Shown here one piece after another: positions 22,871 through 35,384 of a DNA stretch of 64,000 nucleotides; within the stretch, counting starts at the first letter, position 1, and each line of letters starts with the position of its first letter. Origin of the DNA: Chrysopilus asiliformis (lineage: Eukaryota; Arthropoda; Insecta; Diptera; Rhagionidae); NCBI GenBank assembly GCA_964034945.1, contig OZ035964.1:5578895-5642894 (forward strand), given 5' to 3'. Under the pieces are notes generated by a model, which was given only the letters and a program-made list of their open reading frames with translations, searched no databases and was not told the DNA's origin. A program made the translations under genes and the position numbers.

Positions 22871-24255
22871 AACGTTACGCGAAAAACAAGAACGATTCTC
22901 GATAACGTTACGCGAAAAACAACAACGATTTTCAGGATCCGATTTTAATCCAAGTAAACTTTTCTAATATTAAAATAAATTCTTTCATCACTGAATTCGC
23001 TTACGACTCGGTGTAAAAATTTTCATTTTCGATGCAATGGAATGCGAATGATAAAATTGTACTCAGTGTGTGTATCTATTTAATGGGAGGTCGGAAGCGA
23101 GGGAGAGAAGATGGACGTAAAGGAATTACACGCAACATACGATAACGTATAACAAGTGTTACTTTAGGTAGAATCTTCTCCTAATTGGTGATGAAATTTA
23201 ACAAGCAAAAATCAGAATATTTTCTTTTTGCATCGCGCGACTTTCTCCTTTTCAGTAGTAGCGCATTTCTACATATTTACCCTCGCACATTTTCTTTCTA
23301 ACATATGCGACTCACCGATCCGAACTTGTGTTACATGAAAATCCAGAAAGCGAATAAGGAGACGAGCAAAAAAAAAACTTCGCTGATTACTAAGGACTAT
23401 AACGACTCATGACGCTACTATCTAACGAGTACGAGTACAGATACAGATGGTTGGATGGATGTGTTCCGGTTGTCTATGCAGAAGGAAATCATTTTAGTTT
23501 GGTTGCAACACAACGTCAAACCTATACCCCTATTTTTTCCCTACATTATTATTATTATTATTATTATATGCTGAAAATATCTGTAAAAGCATATATATTT
23601 TTATTTATTTTTTATTATTATTTATTTGTATGGCGTTTGCCTTTTCTGGTTGGCTCGTTTTTGTAAAGGAAGATCTCCTCTACGTTAGATGCTAACCACA
23701 GCAAACTTATGCCTGCTTAAAAAAGGTCTTAAAAAAATTGAATATATTTCTATGACCGAAACAGAATTCACACACGTGTTGGGAAGAGAAGAAAAAAACG
23801 TAAGTACTTTCTTCCCCCACCACCCCTGTTACTGCCACTGCTTGTGTTAATATAGTTTAGCTGATTCGCTCCGTTCGCAACTCAGTGGATTTTTTGAGTG
23901 TATCCTTTTTGTTAACCGTAGGTACATTTTTATTAGATAGATCATATAAAACAGCCCATGTATGCACCTTTCTCAAAAGCATGCATGCATATATGATATA
24001 TTTGGGAAAAAGTTTAATTTATGTAAGAAAAAAATGTAATTGCAAAAAAGGAACTGAATCGGAATTTTTGTATTAAGAAAAATTACTTTAGATACGACCG
24101 AAAAGTAGGTGATGAGATGCTTTTTGAATTTAATAATAGTATAAGCGCTCATTATGCGCTGCCTTCCATTTTCTTATTAAGGGGGAGATTTTTTCACACG
24201 ATTTTCTTGAAAATCTATAGTTTCGTACTTATTTAAAAACATAACAAAAGCTATA
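22871..24255. other. Spacer without a recognisable gene
   Basis: Contains the 33-bp duplication noted just above and an ATT microsatellite near 23547-23567. No convincing coding region is seen. Confidence 0.5.
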
Positions 24256-24739
24256 CAGTAGAACACGCTTAAATGCACATCGAATTTCGCGGAATTTTAT
24301 GTGCATTTATCCGTGTTTTGCATTTATACGTAGCACGGAAGCACGGATAAATGCACATTAATGTGCAATTATGCGAGTAAAAGATAAACATGCAACTTTA
24401 ATATTCCTGTAATAAACATTTAAATTCAACAAGGCTACACAAAAACATAGAACCTAATTAAGAATTCATTTTATCAAATAAAAATAACAATAATCACTTT
24501 TTTTTATGTAATTACATTTCATTTTTGCACATGTGCATTTAAGCGTGTAAAATTTCATATAATTTATACTTTTGCGGATGTGAAAATGGTTGCATTTAAG
24601 CAAGTATTGCAATTAAGCGTGTTTCATTTATCCGTGTATATTTATATGAAAAATGCTTAAAAATCCTCCATGCACAAATTTTGCGTGCAATTACACGAGT
24701 TTTGCATTTACGCGTGTTGCATTTAAGCGCGTTCTACTG
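24256..24739. mobile_element. pogo/Tigger-like MITE
   Basis: The left end is CAGTAGAACACGCTTAAATG and the right end, reverse-complemented, is CAGTAGAACGCGCTTAAATG, so 19 of the first 20 bases match. TA duplications flank it at 24254-24255 and 24740-24741. A CAGTAGAAC start with TA target is typical of the pogo/Tigger branch of Tc1/mariner. The 484-bp interior has no transposase. Instead it carries many direct and inverted copies of GCATTTAAGCGTGT and GCATTTATCCGTGT, especially near the right end, like multiple sub-terminal binding sites. Confidence 0.8.
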
Positions 24740-24944
24740 TAATTGCCAATCTGGCAATTATTGAAAATCCGTATGGTGATTTAAGTGAACGGCGAACAGC
24801 AGTTATATCAAAATTCCACTTTGAAGTTCGCTCCCGCCCCCCTAATGGTCAATTTTTGCTCATTGATGAACTCAGCCTTGCATTTTACGAAAAACGAATC
24901 TGCGTAAAATTTCAAGTCTCTAGCTCTATCCGTGCGCCCGGAAT

Positions 24945-25210
24945 TCGCACTACAGACGGACGGACAGATAGACGGACGGACAGACGAACGGACGGACGGA
25001 CAAACAGACAGACAGGCAGACGGACGGACGGACGGACGGACGGACGGATAGACGGACGGACGGACGGACGGACGGACGGACGGACGGACGGACGGACGGA
25101 CGGACGGACGGACGGACGGACGGACGGACGGACGGACGGACGGACGGACGGACGGACGGACGGACGGACGGACGGACGGACGGACGGACGGACGGACGGA
25201 CGGACGGACG

Positions 25211-25241
<31 letters not shown>

Positions 25242-25316
25242 GAACGGACGGACGGACAAACAGACAGACAGGCAGACGGACAGACAGACAGACAGGCAGA
25301 CGGACGGACTGACATG
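24945..25316. repeat. ACGG tetranucleotide microsatellite, about 370 bp
   Basis: A long run of ACGG broken by ACAG words at both edges, nearly pure from about 25017 to 25211. All frames stay open, producing Arg/Thr/Asp/Gly or Arg/Pro/Ser/Val peptides on the two strands. None is a real gene. Confidence 0.95.
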
Positions 25317-25444
25317 CAAAATTCATTTTTTTATCATTCTTAACACACTCGTGTAATTCATTTTTGTGTGTGATGACTGGATCTTGGCGTTACAAACGGT
25401 AAGGCAAATCTAATATACCCTTTAGTTTCACCATACGAGTATTA

Positions 25445-26435
25445 AAAAATCCCTTGAGAAATTCAGGAAAAAATTTCCAGCTTTCGAAATTTCTTCAAAA
25501 ATTCAGAACTTTTTTTCAGCTTAGAAAAAAAATTTCCAGCTTAGACAATCCTTCGGAAAATTCAAGAAAAAAATTTCTAGCTCAGAAAATTCCTCGGAAA
25601 GTTCGGAAAAAAATTTCCAGCCCAGAATATCCCTCGGAAAATTCAAGAAAAAATTTCTAGCTCAGAAAATTCCTCGGAAAATTCAGAAAAAAATTCCAGC
25701 CCAGAAATATCCCTCGGAAAATTTAAGAAAAAGATTTTTCATCTCAGAAAATTTGTTGGAAAAGTCAGGAAAAAATTCCCAGCTCTCAAAATTTTTTCAA
25801 AAATCCAGAACTTTTTTTCTGCATAAAAAATCTCTTGGAAAATTAAAGAACAAAAAAATTTCACCTCAAAGAATCCCTTGTAAAATTCAGGAAAAAATTT
25901 CCAGCTCAGAATATTTCTCGGAAAATGCAGAGAAAAGTCTACAGCTCAGAATATCCCTCGGAAATTTTAAGCAAAAAAAATCACAGCCCTGAAAACCTTT
26001 TGGAAAATCAAGAAAAAAAAATTACAGTTCGGAAAATCTCTTGGGAAAATTCAGGAAAAAATGTGCGACCCAGAAACCTCTTGAAAAATTCAGAAAAAAA
26101 TTTCCAGCCCAGAAGATCCCTCGGTAAATTCAGAAAAAAATTTCCAGCTCGGAAAATCTCTTGGGAAAATTCAGAAAAAAATGTGCGACCCAGAAACCTC
26201 TTGAAAAATTCAGGAAAAAATTTCCAGCCCAGAAGATCCCCCAGAAAATTCAGAAAAAAATGTCCAGCCCAGAAAACCTTTTGAAAAATTCAGAAAAAAA
26301 AATTCAGGCCAAAATATCCTACGGAAAATTCAAGAAAAAAATTTCCAGCCCAGAAAACCTTTTGGCAAATTCAGAAAAAAATTTCCAGCTCGGAAAATCC
26401 CTTGGGAAAATCCAGGAAAAAATAGAAACCGTAGC
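25445..26435. repeat. 40-nt monomer satellite array (family S40)
   Basis: About 24 copies of the single monomer CCTCGGAAAATTCAGGAAAA followed by AATTTCCAGCTCAGAAAAT, 40-43 nt each. Copies diverge mainly in the join (CCTCGG, TCTTGGG or CTTTTGG) and in the A-run length. This is the simplest form of the unit that appears doubled in the 72 and 81-bp arrays, tripled in the 111-bp array and fivefold in the 183-bp array. Open frames here (to 170 residues) are by-products. Confidence 0.92.
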
Positions 26436-28184
26436 TATCCTTACTTATTTCGGTAAAGATTTGTCTGTTACTCTAATTTTAGGACCAACTCTTTATCCAG
26501 CAGGACAAGCTCCTCGTCCTGTTTTTCTCAAATTAGACAAACGAGGAGGAAGGCGGGCGGGATTGGGGTCCGAAAAACCTAAAATTAGCGTGACGTATTT
26601 TATGAAAAACCCTCTCACCTCCCACCACCTTAACTTAATCTCATCAGATTGCCCGCCATTTTACAAAACCTGAATCTGATTTTCGATCAGCGCACCTATT
26701 CCGATACGTTTTCTGCCTCCAGTACGCAACATATCCCAAAAAAAAGTTAGGTATTTATTTTTTTCTGTATTAAGAGTCGTCTTTTCGCCGTGCATATAAG
26801 AAACCCAATTGAGTGTAACGACACTCTTCTATTGGCATTATTTGAAATGTGAAAAGGGTTAGGCAGGCACGTTTTTATGATGCGGAGAGTATCACATGTT
26901 AAGCGTACACACTTGACCACTCACTAACCGCTTTAAAGAAAGGTCTTATATGTAACTAATCGCAGGTCGGTGTATAAAAAGGGGGACTTTTCGGTTTTTC
27001 TGAATTTCACTGCTTTGTCGTCTACGTAAAACGTGCGGGTAGGGTGGAAAATTTCGGGTTTTAATTTGTGAGAAATTTCTGTGCCTTTTCAGAGATCCTT
27101 TTTTTTATCGATGAAAGTTTCATTCTTTTAAACTGATATCTTCGACTGATTTTCTTAGTAAAAATCGCGACACATTGTTTTAATATTAGCGAAAATTTCA
27201 ACAAAAAACCGCACCCCCCCCCCCCCCCCCAATCCCTTTTTTTTTTGAAAATTTTACCAACAGATCCCATTTTGATATCATTTCCAACTGCTTTTAGTAC
27301 ATTCACTCTCCTCAACCAAAATCTGTGAAAAAGTTGGGCTATTCTTTTCAAAAACCGATGATGGAAAATCCCTTCTGAATGACAGTAAGAGAACAAAAAA
27401 AAGAGCCCACTCGAAATGAGTGCAAGAAAATTCCTTATCCACAAGGAAATCGCAATATCACCGGATTTTAGCAGCTCAGATGGAGTTTAGATGACGGTCA
27501 CCCCCACCAGCCCCCAATTCCAGATTGCTGTCGATTTAAATTCATTTTCCCTGCCTGGTACCTGCCTTTCCTGTGCGCCTCCCCTGTGCCAAATCCGAGT
27601 TCATACAATTGAGAAAAACTTCACCCTTGTGGTTTGTACGATGACGACCACCCTACGACCCCATATGCAAGCAGCACCCGGGATTATTCTTGCCAAACAA
27701 ATATTCCACCACAGACAGATGGTTTTTTTTCACTAAAAATAAAATTAAAAAAACGGATGACTTCTCTTGTCATCACAAAACTGTTATTCCGACAGATATG
27801 CGAAATTAATATCACATTATTTGATTTTTGTTTTATTCAATCGTAGAAATACTTTTTTTCTTATGCTAATATAATGTAGGGATGGCGGTATGAAATTATT
27901 TACAGATGTTGCAGGTACCAAGCGGGGAAAAAATCATTCCCACACCTCAATTCCGTGGGAAGAAGATGAAAAGGCTAGGATTTATTTTTTGCACAAGTCC
28001 TCCATCTCTCCTCTCTGCCCACAAAAGACCGCAGAAGTTTAAGGAGAACATAAACCGACATCTCCTTTTGTCCTTCCGACCATCCTGAGCTGTGCTTCGG
28101 CATTCCCTAAGCTCTGGCTGAAACTATAAAAAAAAAGTTGAGGCCAAGTGGACAACCGACGCCCGAGTTATAAACTTTCCAAAA
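26436..28184. other. Spacer without a recognisable gene
   Basis: A 17-nt C run lies at 27214-27230. The word AAAATTAGCGTGACGTATTT near 26581 is shared, with one change, with 46101-46120. A 127-codon minus-strand frame (27061-27444) is interrupted by low complexity and matches nothing I recognise. Confidence 0.5.
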
Positions 28185-29555
28185 ATTCCCTATAAAAAGG
28201 GCTTAGAAATCAGGAAAAAATCGCTTTTTCCAATAAAAAAAAAGTCTCGGAAATTAGGAAAATTGTTTTTCCCATAAAAAAATGTCTTCAAAAATTCGGG
28301 AAATCGTTTTTTCTGGTCAAAAAAGACTCAGAAATTAGGAAAATTGCTCTGCCCATAAGAAAAGGCTTCAAAAATTCGGAAAATCGCTTTTCCCAGTAAA
28401 AAAAGACTCAGAAATTAGGAAAATTCTTCTTCTCATAAGAAAACGTCTCAAAAATTCGGAAAATCGCTTTTCCCAATCAACAAAGGACTCAGATATTAGA
28501 AAAATGGCTCTTTCTCAAAAGAAAAGGCTTCAAAAATTCGGGAAATCGCTTTCCCCAGTAAAAAAAGACTCAGAAATTAGGAAAATTCTTCTTCTCATAA
28601 GAAAATGTTTCAAAAATTCGGAAAATCGTTTTTCCCAATAAAAAAAGGACTCAGAAATTAGGAAAATTGCTTTTCCCATAAGAAAATGTTTCAAAAATTC
28701 GGAAAATCGTTTTTCCCAATAAAAAAAGGACTCAGAAATTAGGAAAACGGCTCTTCTCATAAGAGAATATCTCAAAAATTCGGAAAATCGTTTTTCCTAA
28801 TGAACAAAGGACTCAGAAATTAGGAAAATTCTTCTTCTCATAAGAAAATGTCTCAAAAATTCGGAAAATCGCTTTTCCCAATCAACAAAGGATTCAGAAA
28901 CTAGGAAAATTCTTCTTCTCATAAGAAAATGTTTCAAAAATTCAAAAAATCGCTTTTCCCAATCAACAAAGGATTCAGAAACTAGGAAAATTCTTCTTCT
29001 CATAAGAAAATTCTTCAAAAATCCGGAAAATCGCTTTTCCCAGTCCAAAAAGACTCAGAAATTAGGAAAATTCTTCTTCTCATAAGAAAAGGCTTCAAAA
29101 ATTCGGAAAATCGCTTTCCCCAGTAAAAAAAAAGACTCAGAAATTAGGAAAATTGCTTTTCCCATAAGAAAATGTTTCAAAAATTCGGAAAAATCGTTTT
29201 TCCCAATCAACAAAGGATTCAGAAACTAGGAAAATTCTTCTTCTCATAAGAAAATGTTTCAAAAATTCAAAAAATCGCTTTTCCCAATAAACAAAGGACT
29301 CAGAAATTAGGAAAATTCTTCTTCTCATAAGAAAATTCTTCAAAAATCCGGAAAATCGCTTTTCCCAATCAACAAAGGATTCAGAAACTAGGAAAATTCT
29401 TCTTCTCATAAGAAAATGTTTCAAAAATTCAAAAAATCGCTTTTCCCAATAAACAAAGGACTCAGAAATTAGGAAAATTCTTCTTCGCATAAGAAAATTC
29501 TTCAAAAATCCGGAAAATCGCTTTTCCCAGTCCAAAAAGGACTCAGAAGTCTTTA
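28185..29555. repeat. 81-bp dimeric satellite array (family S81)
   Basis: About 17 copies with an 81-bp step (CAGAAATTAGG at 28571, 28652 and 28733). Each unit is two related halves: CAGAAATTAGGAAAATTCTT onward (40 nt) and CAAAAATTCGGAAAATCGCT onward (41 nt), joined by ATAAGAAAATGTCT and CAACAAAGGACT. Both halves align with the S40 monomer. Minus-strand frames (up to 150 residues) show a 27-residue period and are by-products. Confidence 0.93.
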
Positions 29556-30898
29556 GAAATCGAAAAAAGCGAGTTGTACTTAAAATCAAACAAATGTCTG
29601 TGGAAAGAGTGTGGAAAGAGATTAGGATTTGTTTTTTGGTAGTCTTTAATACGGAAAAACCTTATAAATGTCCCGAACCCCCGTTTTTTTGCAAACATAT
29701 CCACATTAGTTACAAAACCCTTCCCCCCCCCCCCCCCATTCGTAATTAAGTTTTTTTTACCTGCAAATATGTAAATCTAATTCTCTTTTCAATCATATCT
29801 CATTTTTCTTTCGTTGTTGTTTCATTTTATTATTTAACAAAAAAGAAAAACTTGCGACAAGAGCTCCCCCTTTCTTGCCTGCCCAACATTACGAAAGTTA
29901 CCTGTACTGCATATTGTACCATACGTTGAACATAGCAAATGATTGAAATATTGGCAATAAAGCTGGAATGTGATGTGCCCTCCCCCCTCCCCCTCCCCCC
30001 TCCAATTCAAAATTATTTTTTAGCAACGTTAAAAACATTCCAAAATACACAATTTTTTTTTTGGTGTGGGTAGTTTTTTTTTTGTGTTGTGAATATCCAG
30101 CGACATCCGTGCAAATCTATAATAATTTCGAGGTCGGTGTTGGCAAAAGATGACAGGAAAAATAAAGAAATGTGAAAAAAATTGTATTTTTTTCGATTTT
30201 GGATGAAAGCACACATAAAAAACCCCTACAACAGCAACAAAAAAAAAACATGAAGAGAAAATTAACTTTGATTTTATATCGTTTTTGCATTCCCTTCGAA
30301 AAAAAAAATCATTTTCTGCTATTGAAAAGGAGTTTTCTTTTCTTTTTCGTTTTTCTCATGTTGTCGTCGTCGTCATCGTCGTTTGCTCTCTGTTTTTGAT
30401 TGTGAAAGAATCTTTTCTAATCAATTTCGCCTGAACTTCATTTATTTTTTGACTCGTTGATTTTTTTTTCGATTTCCTTTCGACTTTTTAATGTTTACTT
30501 CTTATGGCATGTGACATTTTTGTATTGACTTGTTTTTCGCTGGGAAGGGAGGAGGTGGGGGGGGGGGGTTCTTTTTTGCATAAGAAATCACACAGGCAGC
30601 AATAATACGTGAAGATTTCCTGATTGTGAAGTTAGCGAAAATTTAAAAGCTCTGATGGAAATGTGCTCCGAGGACACGTCCGCCTAACCCCTCTCCTAAT
30701 ACGTAACGATACATCAATATTTTGTTGAGGAGGTCAAGACGAAATTTCGGAGCATATTTTTACCAAATTTGCAAAATTGAAAAATTTTGCACTTTTCAAA
30801 TCACCCTCCCCTTGCTCAGTCAATCCCTCACTCTAAATACTAAGTTTTTCAGCCACTGTTTCCGCGCAAGATTTTTCCGCCATATGCACAGTTTATAA
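29556..30898. other. A+T-rich spacer without a recognisable gene
   Basis: Holds a C run at 29723-29737, a G run at 30557-30568 and many T runs. No gene or element is identified. Confidence 0.5.
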
Positions 30899-31281
30899 AT
30901 GTGCCACTCCACATAAATACGCGAGTAACTCTCAAAAACTCTCGAGAGTTACTCGCAGGAGGTTGTCCATTTGAGTGTTAATTTCGGTGATTTTTCTCTT
31001 TACAAGACCAATATCTTGAATTTTTTGACATCTTGCTTTGGCGAGTTCTCGAGAGCTACTAGCGAAATTCAAACGCCGTTCGTATCTGGCGAGTTACTCT
31101 CCGAGAGTTCAATGGAGGCGTGGCCACTAGAGAGTAGAATCACTTTTCACACACAGCTCTCAGAAATTAGCTCGCGAGTTTTTGCGAGTTTTTGCAAGCG
31201 ACTCTCAGAGACGTGTCCATTTGCGAGTAGCTGCTATCGAGAGGTTCTCGCCGGCATTTACTCTCATGTGGAGCGGCACCT
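30899..31281. mobile_element. PIF/Harbinger-like MITE
   Basis: The left end ATGTGCCACTCCACAT pairs with the reverse complement of the right end, AGGTGCCGCTCCACAT, 14 of 16 matching. TAA flanks both ends (30896-30898 and 31282-31284), the three-base target duplication typical of PIF/Harbinger. The interior (383 bp in total) is full of GAGTTACTCTC and GCGAGTT words in both orientations, including CTCTCGAGAG palindromes. The 115-codon frame inside is not a transposase. Confidence 0.7.
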
Positions 31282-31559
31282 TAAGGATCAATTTTTGAAC
31301 ATATTTTTTTTTTTTTGAGACTGCAACCCAGTTCTTTTGTATACGAAACCACTACAACAATATACGCTACTATCGTGTAATGAAAATTGTATGTCGCCGA
31401 CTGATATCTCAAACATTAATCGAATCCATGTTAAATGTTGGCTCCAGGTTCAACAAAGATTAGGTAAATTCAGGTCTCTTGTAATTTAAATTTGCAACTC
31501 GATCTGATAAAATCCAAAATAAGACTATTTACATTATGTAGCACTCTCTGATAACAGAT

Positions 31560-32345
31560 TTTTTACTTTCTTCTACGGAGTATAATAAAGTATTGTATTC
31601 ATGAAAAATTTCGACCTCTTAATTTTGCCTAAAAAACATTTCCCGATCACTCCTGAGTCGATTGGAGTCATATTTAAAAAATGTCTTTCTGTCTGTCAGT
31701 CTGTCTGTCAGTCTGTCTGTCAGTCTGTCAGTCTGTGTACAAGATTTCTCAAAAACTAATAGAGCTAGCGCCATGAAATTTTATAGGCATGTTGGGTCCT
31801 GAAATGGGACGATCCTATCAACTTTTGGTGGACATCCGTTAACCGGAAGTATCCAAGATGGCGGTTTTTCAAAAATCGCAATTTCATTTTTCTCGATTTA
31901 CTCCCAAACTACGCGTTTTTTAGTGGCCTTAAGTATGACAAAACTTGGAGAAAATAAAATTTCCCACACTTTTGTCTTTAGCTATAACTCGATATCTCAA
32001 CCTGTTATCGAGATAAACCGTTATTTCCAAAAAAAACAGTTTTTTGCAATTATCTCGAAAACTAACGGGTTTTTGCTGACTGAATGTATGAAGTGAATTA
32101 ATGAGAATGGCATTCTGCACAATTTTGTCTTTCACCGTTATCCGTTATATTTTACCGTTATTGAGATATTTTCATTAATATGTAAAAAATCATATTTTTG
32201 CGAATAATTTGCAAACTAACGGTTTTTCGACAAATTAATTTAAGGAAGAATTGGAGATGTTAAAATTTTCTACATTTTTGCCATTTACCGTAAATTGATA
32301 TCTTTTACAGTTCTCAAGTTATCTCAAATTTTGTACGTTTTTGAT
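31560..32345 (+). repeat. Dispersed microsatellite-anchored repeat, longest copy
   Basis: Starts TTTACTTTCTTCTACGGAGT, then a CACTCCTGAGTCGATTGGAG box, AATGTCTTTCTGTC, a TCTG/TCAG microsatellite (31684-31735), then GTGTACAAGATTTCTC with AAAACTAATAGAGCTAG and CCTATCAACTTTTGGTGG. It continues with three loose internal copies of a CACACTTTTGTCTTTAGC to CGATATCTC motif. The left part matches 5108 and 35385; the right part matches 53738 and 63684. No coding capacity is seen. Confidence 0.75.
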
Positions 32346-33340
32346 ATTTTTGGATGAACCAACAATTTATTGGGAGGTCGTCTTAGGTTGACAACGCGAC
32401 AGGGCTCTAGCGTAAATTGCGCAGGGTCGTAGATTTTGTAGAAGAAAGTTTTGTGTTGACCACAACTGATATTTTTTGTTCTGCGATTGGCTAGGAAATT
32501 AAAATCCATTTTATTTCGAATTTTCCACACGATTCTCAAATGGTGCGGAGATTTCTTTTTTGTTTTTGTTTTTTATTCATTTTTTCACTATTCTGTGGGA
32601 AAGTTCCTACGGATTTCATTTCGTGGTTAGTTGTGGATAAGAGAAACCTCTCCTCCTCTTCAATTACGCAATTATAATTACTCAATTGTAATTGCTTAAT
32701 TGTTATTTTGATTGTTTTTCTGATGCCGGCCGATTAACATGGCAGTTTTTTTTCTTCTTTTAAGTCCCAAAGGGATTATTTTCGTACCTTCGAGTATCTG
32801 TTAAAAAAAAGAACAAACACGAATATAGAATCGATGGAATATTCTTCATTCCAAGGGAGTACGAAAAAAAACGACTTGGAAAAAAAGAAGACAATTTGAT
32901 GTGTGCAAAAACAAGAAATCTTTTAAAAACGGTAACAGTGGCACAATTTAACGATAATTAACAACTTTGTCGTGATCTCGTTTGGTTTTTTGTTTTGTCT
33001 TATTTATTTACCCTTAACCGCCTAAAAACTCGGAAACAAATAAATGAAAAGATTTTCTTTCGCTTTTTTCCCATTAAATTAACAACAATTCAGACTGTGA
33101 TTCAAAAAAAAAGGGGAAAAAACAGAGACTTGAGGACGATCAGATCCGTTCTGTAATACAAACGGCACCTGAAATGATTCTGGCTAAGGTTGTATAATTC
33201 GGCTGATCGAAAGGCGTTAAGATATTCTCTTTGGGCTTTAATTTTGCCGGCGATATACCTTCTTTTCTTCGTCTTTTCTGAATTTCGTTTCACTTTTTTT
33301 CGTTTAGGCAGGTAGCGCGCGTAAATTAGTCGCAAATAGC
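32346..33340. other. A+T-rich spacer without a recognisable gene
   Basis: Short AT palindromes near 32665-32700 (CAATTATAATTACTCAATTG). Nothing else is recognised. Confidence 0.5.
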
Positions 33341-33560
33341 GGTATTCATGAAATCTCGGAAATATCACCGTGTCTTCACTTGGGATTTTTCATCGCAGAG
33401 ATTTTATGATTGACCAATCAGAGCCCGAGTTGACGGCGATATCGTCATCAACTCGAGCTCTGATTGGTCAATCAAAAATCTCTGCGATGAAAAATCCCAA
33501 GTCAAGACGCGGTGTATGAATGACGCCGCATCAAAATACGTAATGGGTTTCATGAATACC
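33341..33560. mobile_element. Foldback palindromic MITE
   Basis: The core 33366-33514 is a near-perfect 149-bp palindrome centred on GAT/ATC at 33440/33441, with arms of about 74 nt (CTTGGGATTTTTCATCGCAG and its complement). Outside the core, GGTATTCATGAAA (33341) pairs with TTTCATGAATACC (ending 33560), giving terminal inverted repeats. I could not find a clear target-site duplication. Such a strand could fold into one long hairpin. Confidence 0.75.
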
Positions 33561-33959
33561 CATAATATGTATGCAATTTGAATATATTTATTTTTGAGAA
33601 AAACAAAAACGTCTTTTTAAACGGTTACAATGTGGATGTAAACAAACGGAAAATGTGGGTTTTGTGAACGATTTTTTATGCCCATGTTGCACCTTACTAG
33701 CAAAAAATAGGTATCGGGTGACCTTGAACTCATTTTAAACCACCTAAAATCTGGGTTTCATGCTAAATTCAGCCCACTCCCACGTAAAATGCTGCCAATT
33801 AGAGGTAATTATTTCTCCTGTATTGCAAAATTCTGCTCTGCTTGTACCCCCCTCCCATCCTCCGCCATGCAAATTTTCCCCAATTAACAGTTGTAAAACT
33901 GTAGTGGAAGCGTCCAAATATTCAAAGTAACAAATAATACAGATAAAAATGCTTATACA

Positions 33960-34340
33960 ATAGTTTTAACCTCTCTTTCCCTCTCTACGCATATTTTCGC
34001 CTTTTTTAACCCCCTCTTCCTTCGTCATTTGATTTTTCGCCTTTTTTGATCTCTCTTTCCCTTATCACGCACATTTTCGCTTTTTTTGACCTGCTCTTCA
34101 CGTCGCCACGCGCTCTTCGGCTTTTTTTTTACCTCTCTTCCCCTCGCCACGCACATTTTTGTCTGTCTTAAACCCTCTTCCACCTCGCCAAACACAATTT
34201 GGCATTTTTTAACCCCCTCTTCCCAACTCCTCACGCTTTTACACAATTTTTTTGAACGGGATTTTTCTGCTGTCATTACATTACGGCTCAGCCCCCCCAC
34301 CCACCTTCCCTCTTCACTCTTTCCCAAACTACAAAAGGTT
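33960..34340. repeat. Degenerate pyrimidine-rich minisatellite
   Basis: About seven loose copies of roughly 45-50 bp, each with TTTCGCCTTTTTT, a CTCTTCCC block and CGCCACGCACA. Divergence is high. Its style resembles the block at 47160-47730. The two open frames crossing it are not credible genes. Confidence 0.65.
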
Positions 34341-35384
34341 AATTTTTGCACAATTTTGAAATTTGAAAATTTCGTCCAAGTTTCGTTGTGCAAAAATAAG
34401 CCTTTTGTAGAAGGAAAAACTTTGAAATTTGTTTGGCTGTCTTTAAAAATCGCGCAATTTGCGACAACGCAACGCATTCGATATGCCAAAGCGTTAACTC
34501 GACATATACGCGTTTGACAGTATTTCCAATTGAAAATTCCATTCTTTTATGGAGGATAAAATTTTCGTAATTATTTTCTCCTTCTATTCAATTTTATATC
34601 CGTCGCCGCGTTTGGTCGGTCTTTTTTTAATAAATAAAATTCAAATTGTGAAAAGAAATTTTCAATTGTTGCCACTCATCAAATGCTGCCTGCAAGCCCC
34701 CCTCCTCCCCCGCCAGCAAACAAAATAACAGCAAAAAAAAAAAAAAAAAGAAGAACAACCAGAAAAGACTCTTGAAGAAGTTCTACCGGCGATTAATTAC
34801 TGCTCATTACAATAAAATCTTAACAAAAAAAAAATAAGTTTTTTTCTTTCTAATTTTCTGTGCTGCACACAGGGCAAAGGACACGCGTTGGTACTTTTTC
34901 TACGATGGCCGCATGAATGCCTGCTTGTATCCAAACGTACGCACAATTCTGTAAACTTGAAATTCTAAGTGCTATCAAAACTCGTGAAAATTCTTTTCGC
35001 ATTTTCCTTCGAAGAACAAAAAAAAAATTAATAATAATCAAAAAAAAAAAGGCTAAGCAATGAAAATGAAACCAAAACGTATGCCAGTTGGTGGTGGCGC
35101 CCTACCACCGGCCGATTATTATTTCTCGTAATTGCTATGCGATAATGAAGAGACGATGACGACGACGTTTGACTTTTACGCTCACCCTTCCGATTGGACG
35201 GCGGGCGGCGCACCCTAAAAACACTACACACATGCAGGCGAAAAGGAAAAAAGGGTTACGACCATAACCTCACATACACCGCATTTGAATTTTGAGGCGT
35301 TTTGTTTTACAATTTGATGGTACTTTTATTACTACAAATTGGTATTATGTGATTATAATCGCATTTCCGGGTAATTATCCGCAA
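34341..35384. other. Spacer without a recognisable gene
   Basis: Includes an 18-nt A run near 34732-34749. Short frames lack any recognisable domain. Confidence 0.5.

Noticed and set aside
24808..25356. Long open frames on both strands across the ACGG microsatellite
   Set aside because: A tetranucleotide without stop words opens every frame; the peptides are monotonous.
1..29555. Most array periods (51, 57, 72, 81, 111, 174, 183) being multiples of three as a sign of coding
   Set aside because: The largest array (72 bp) is not open in any frame, the 82-bp array breaks the rule, and the 57 and 174-bp units vary by one or two bases between copies.
28530..29589. Minus-strand frames of 81-150 residues with a 27-residue repeat
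   Set aside because: By-product of the 81-bp satellite. They break wherever an indel occurs.
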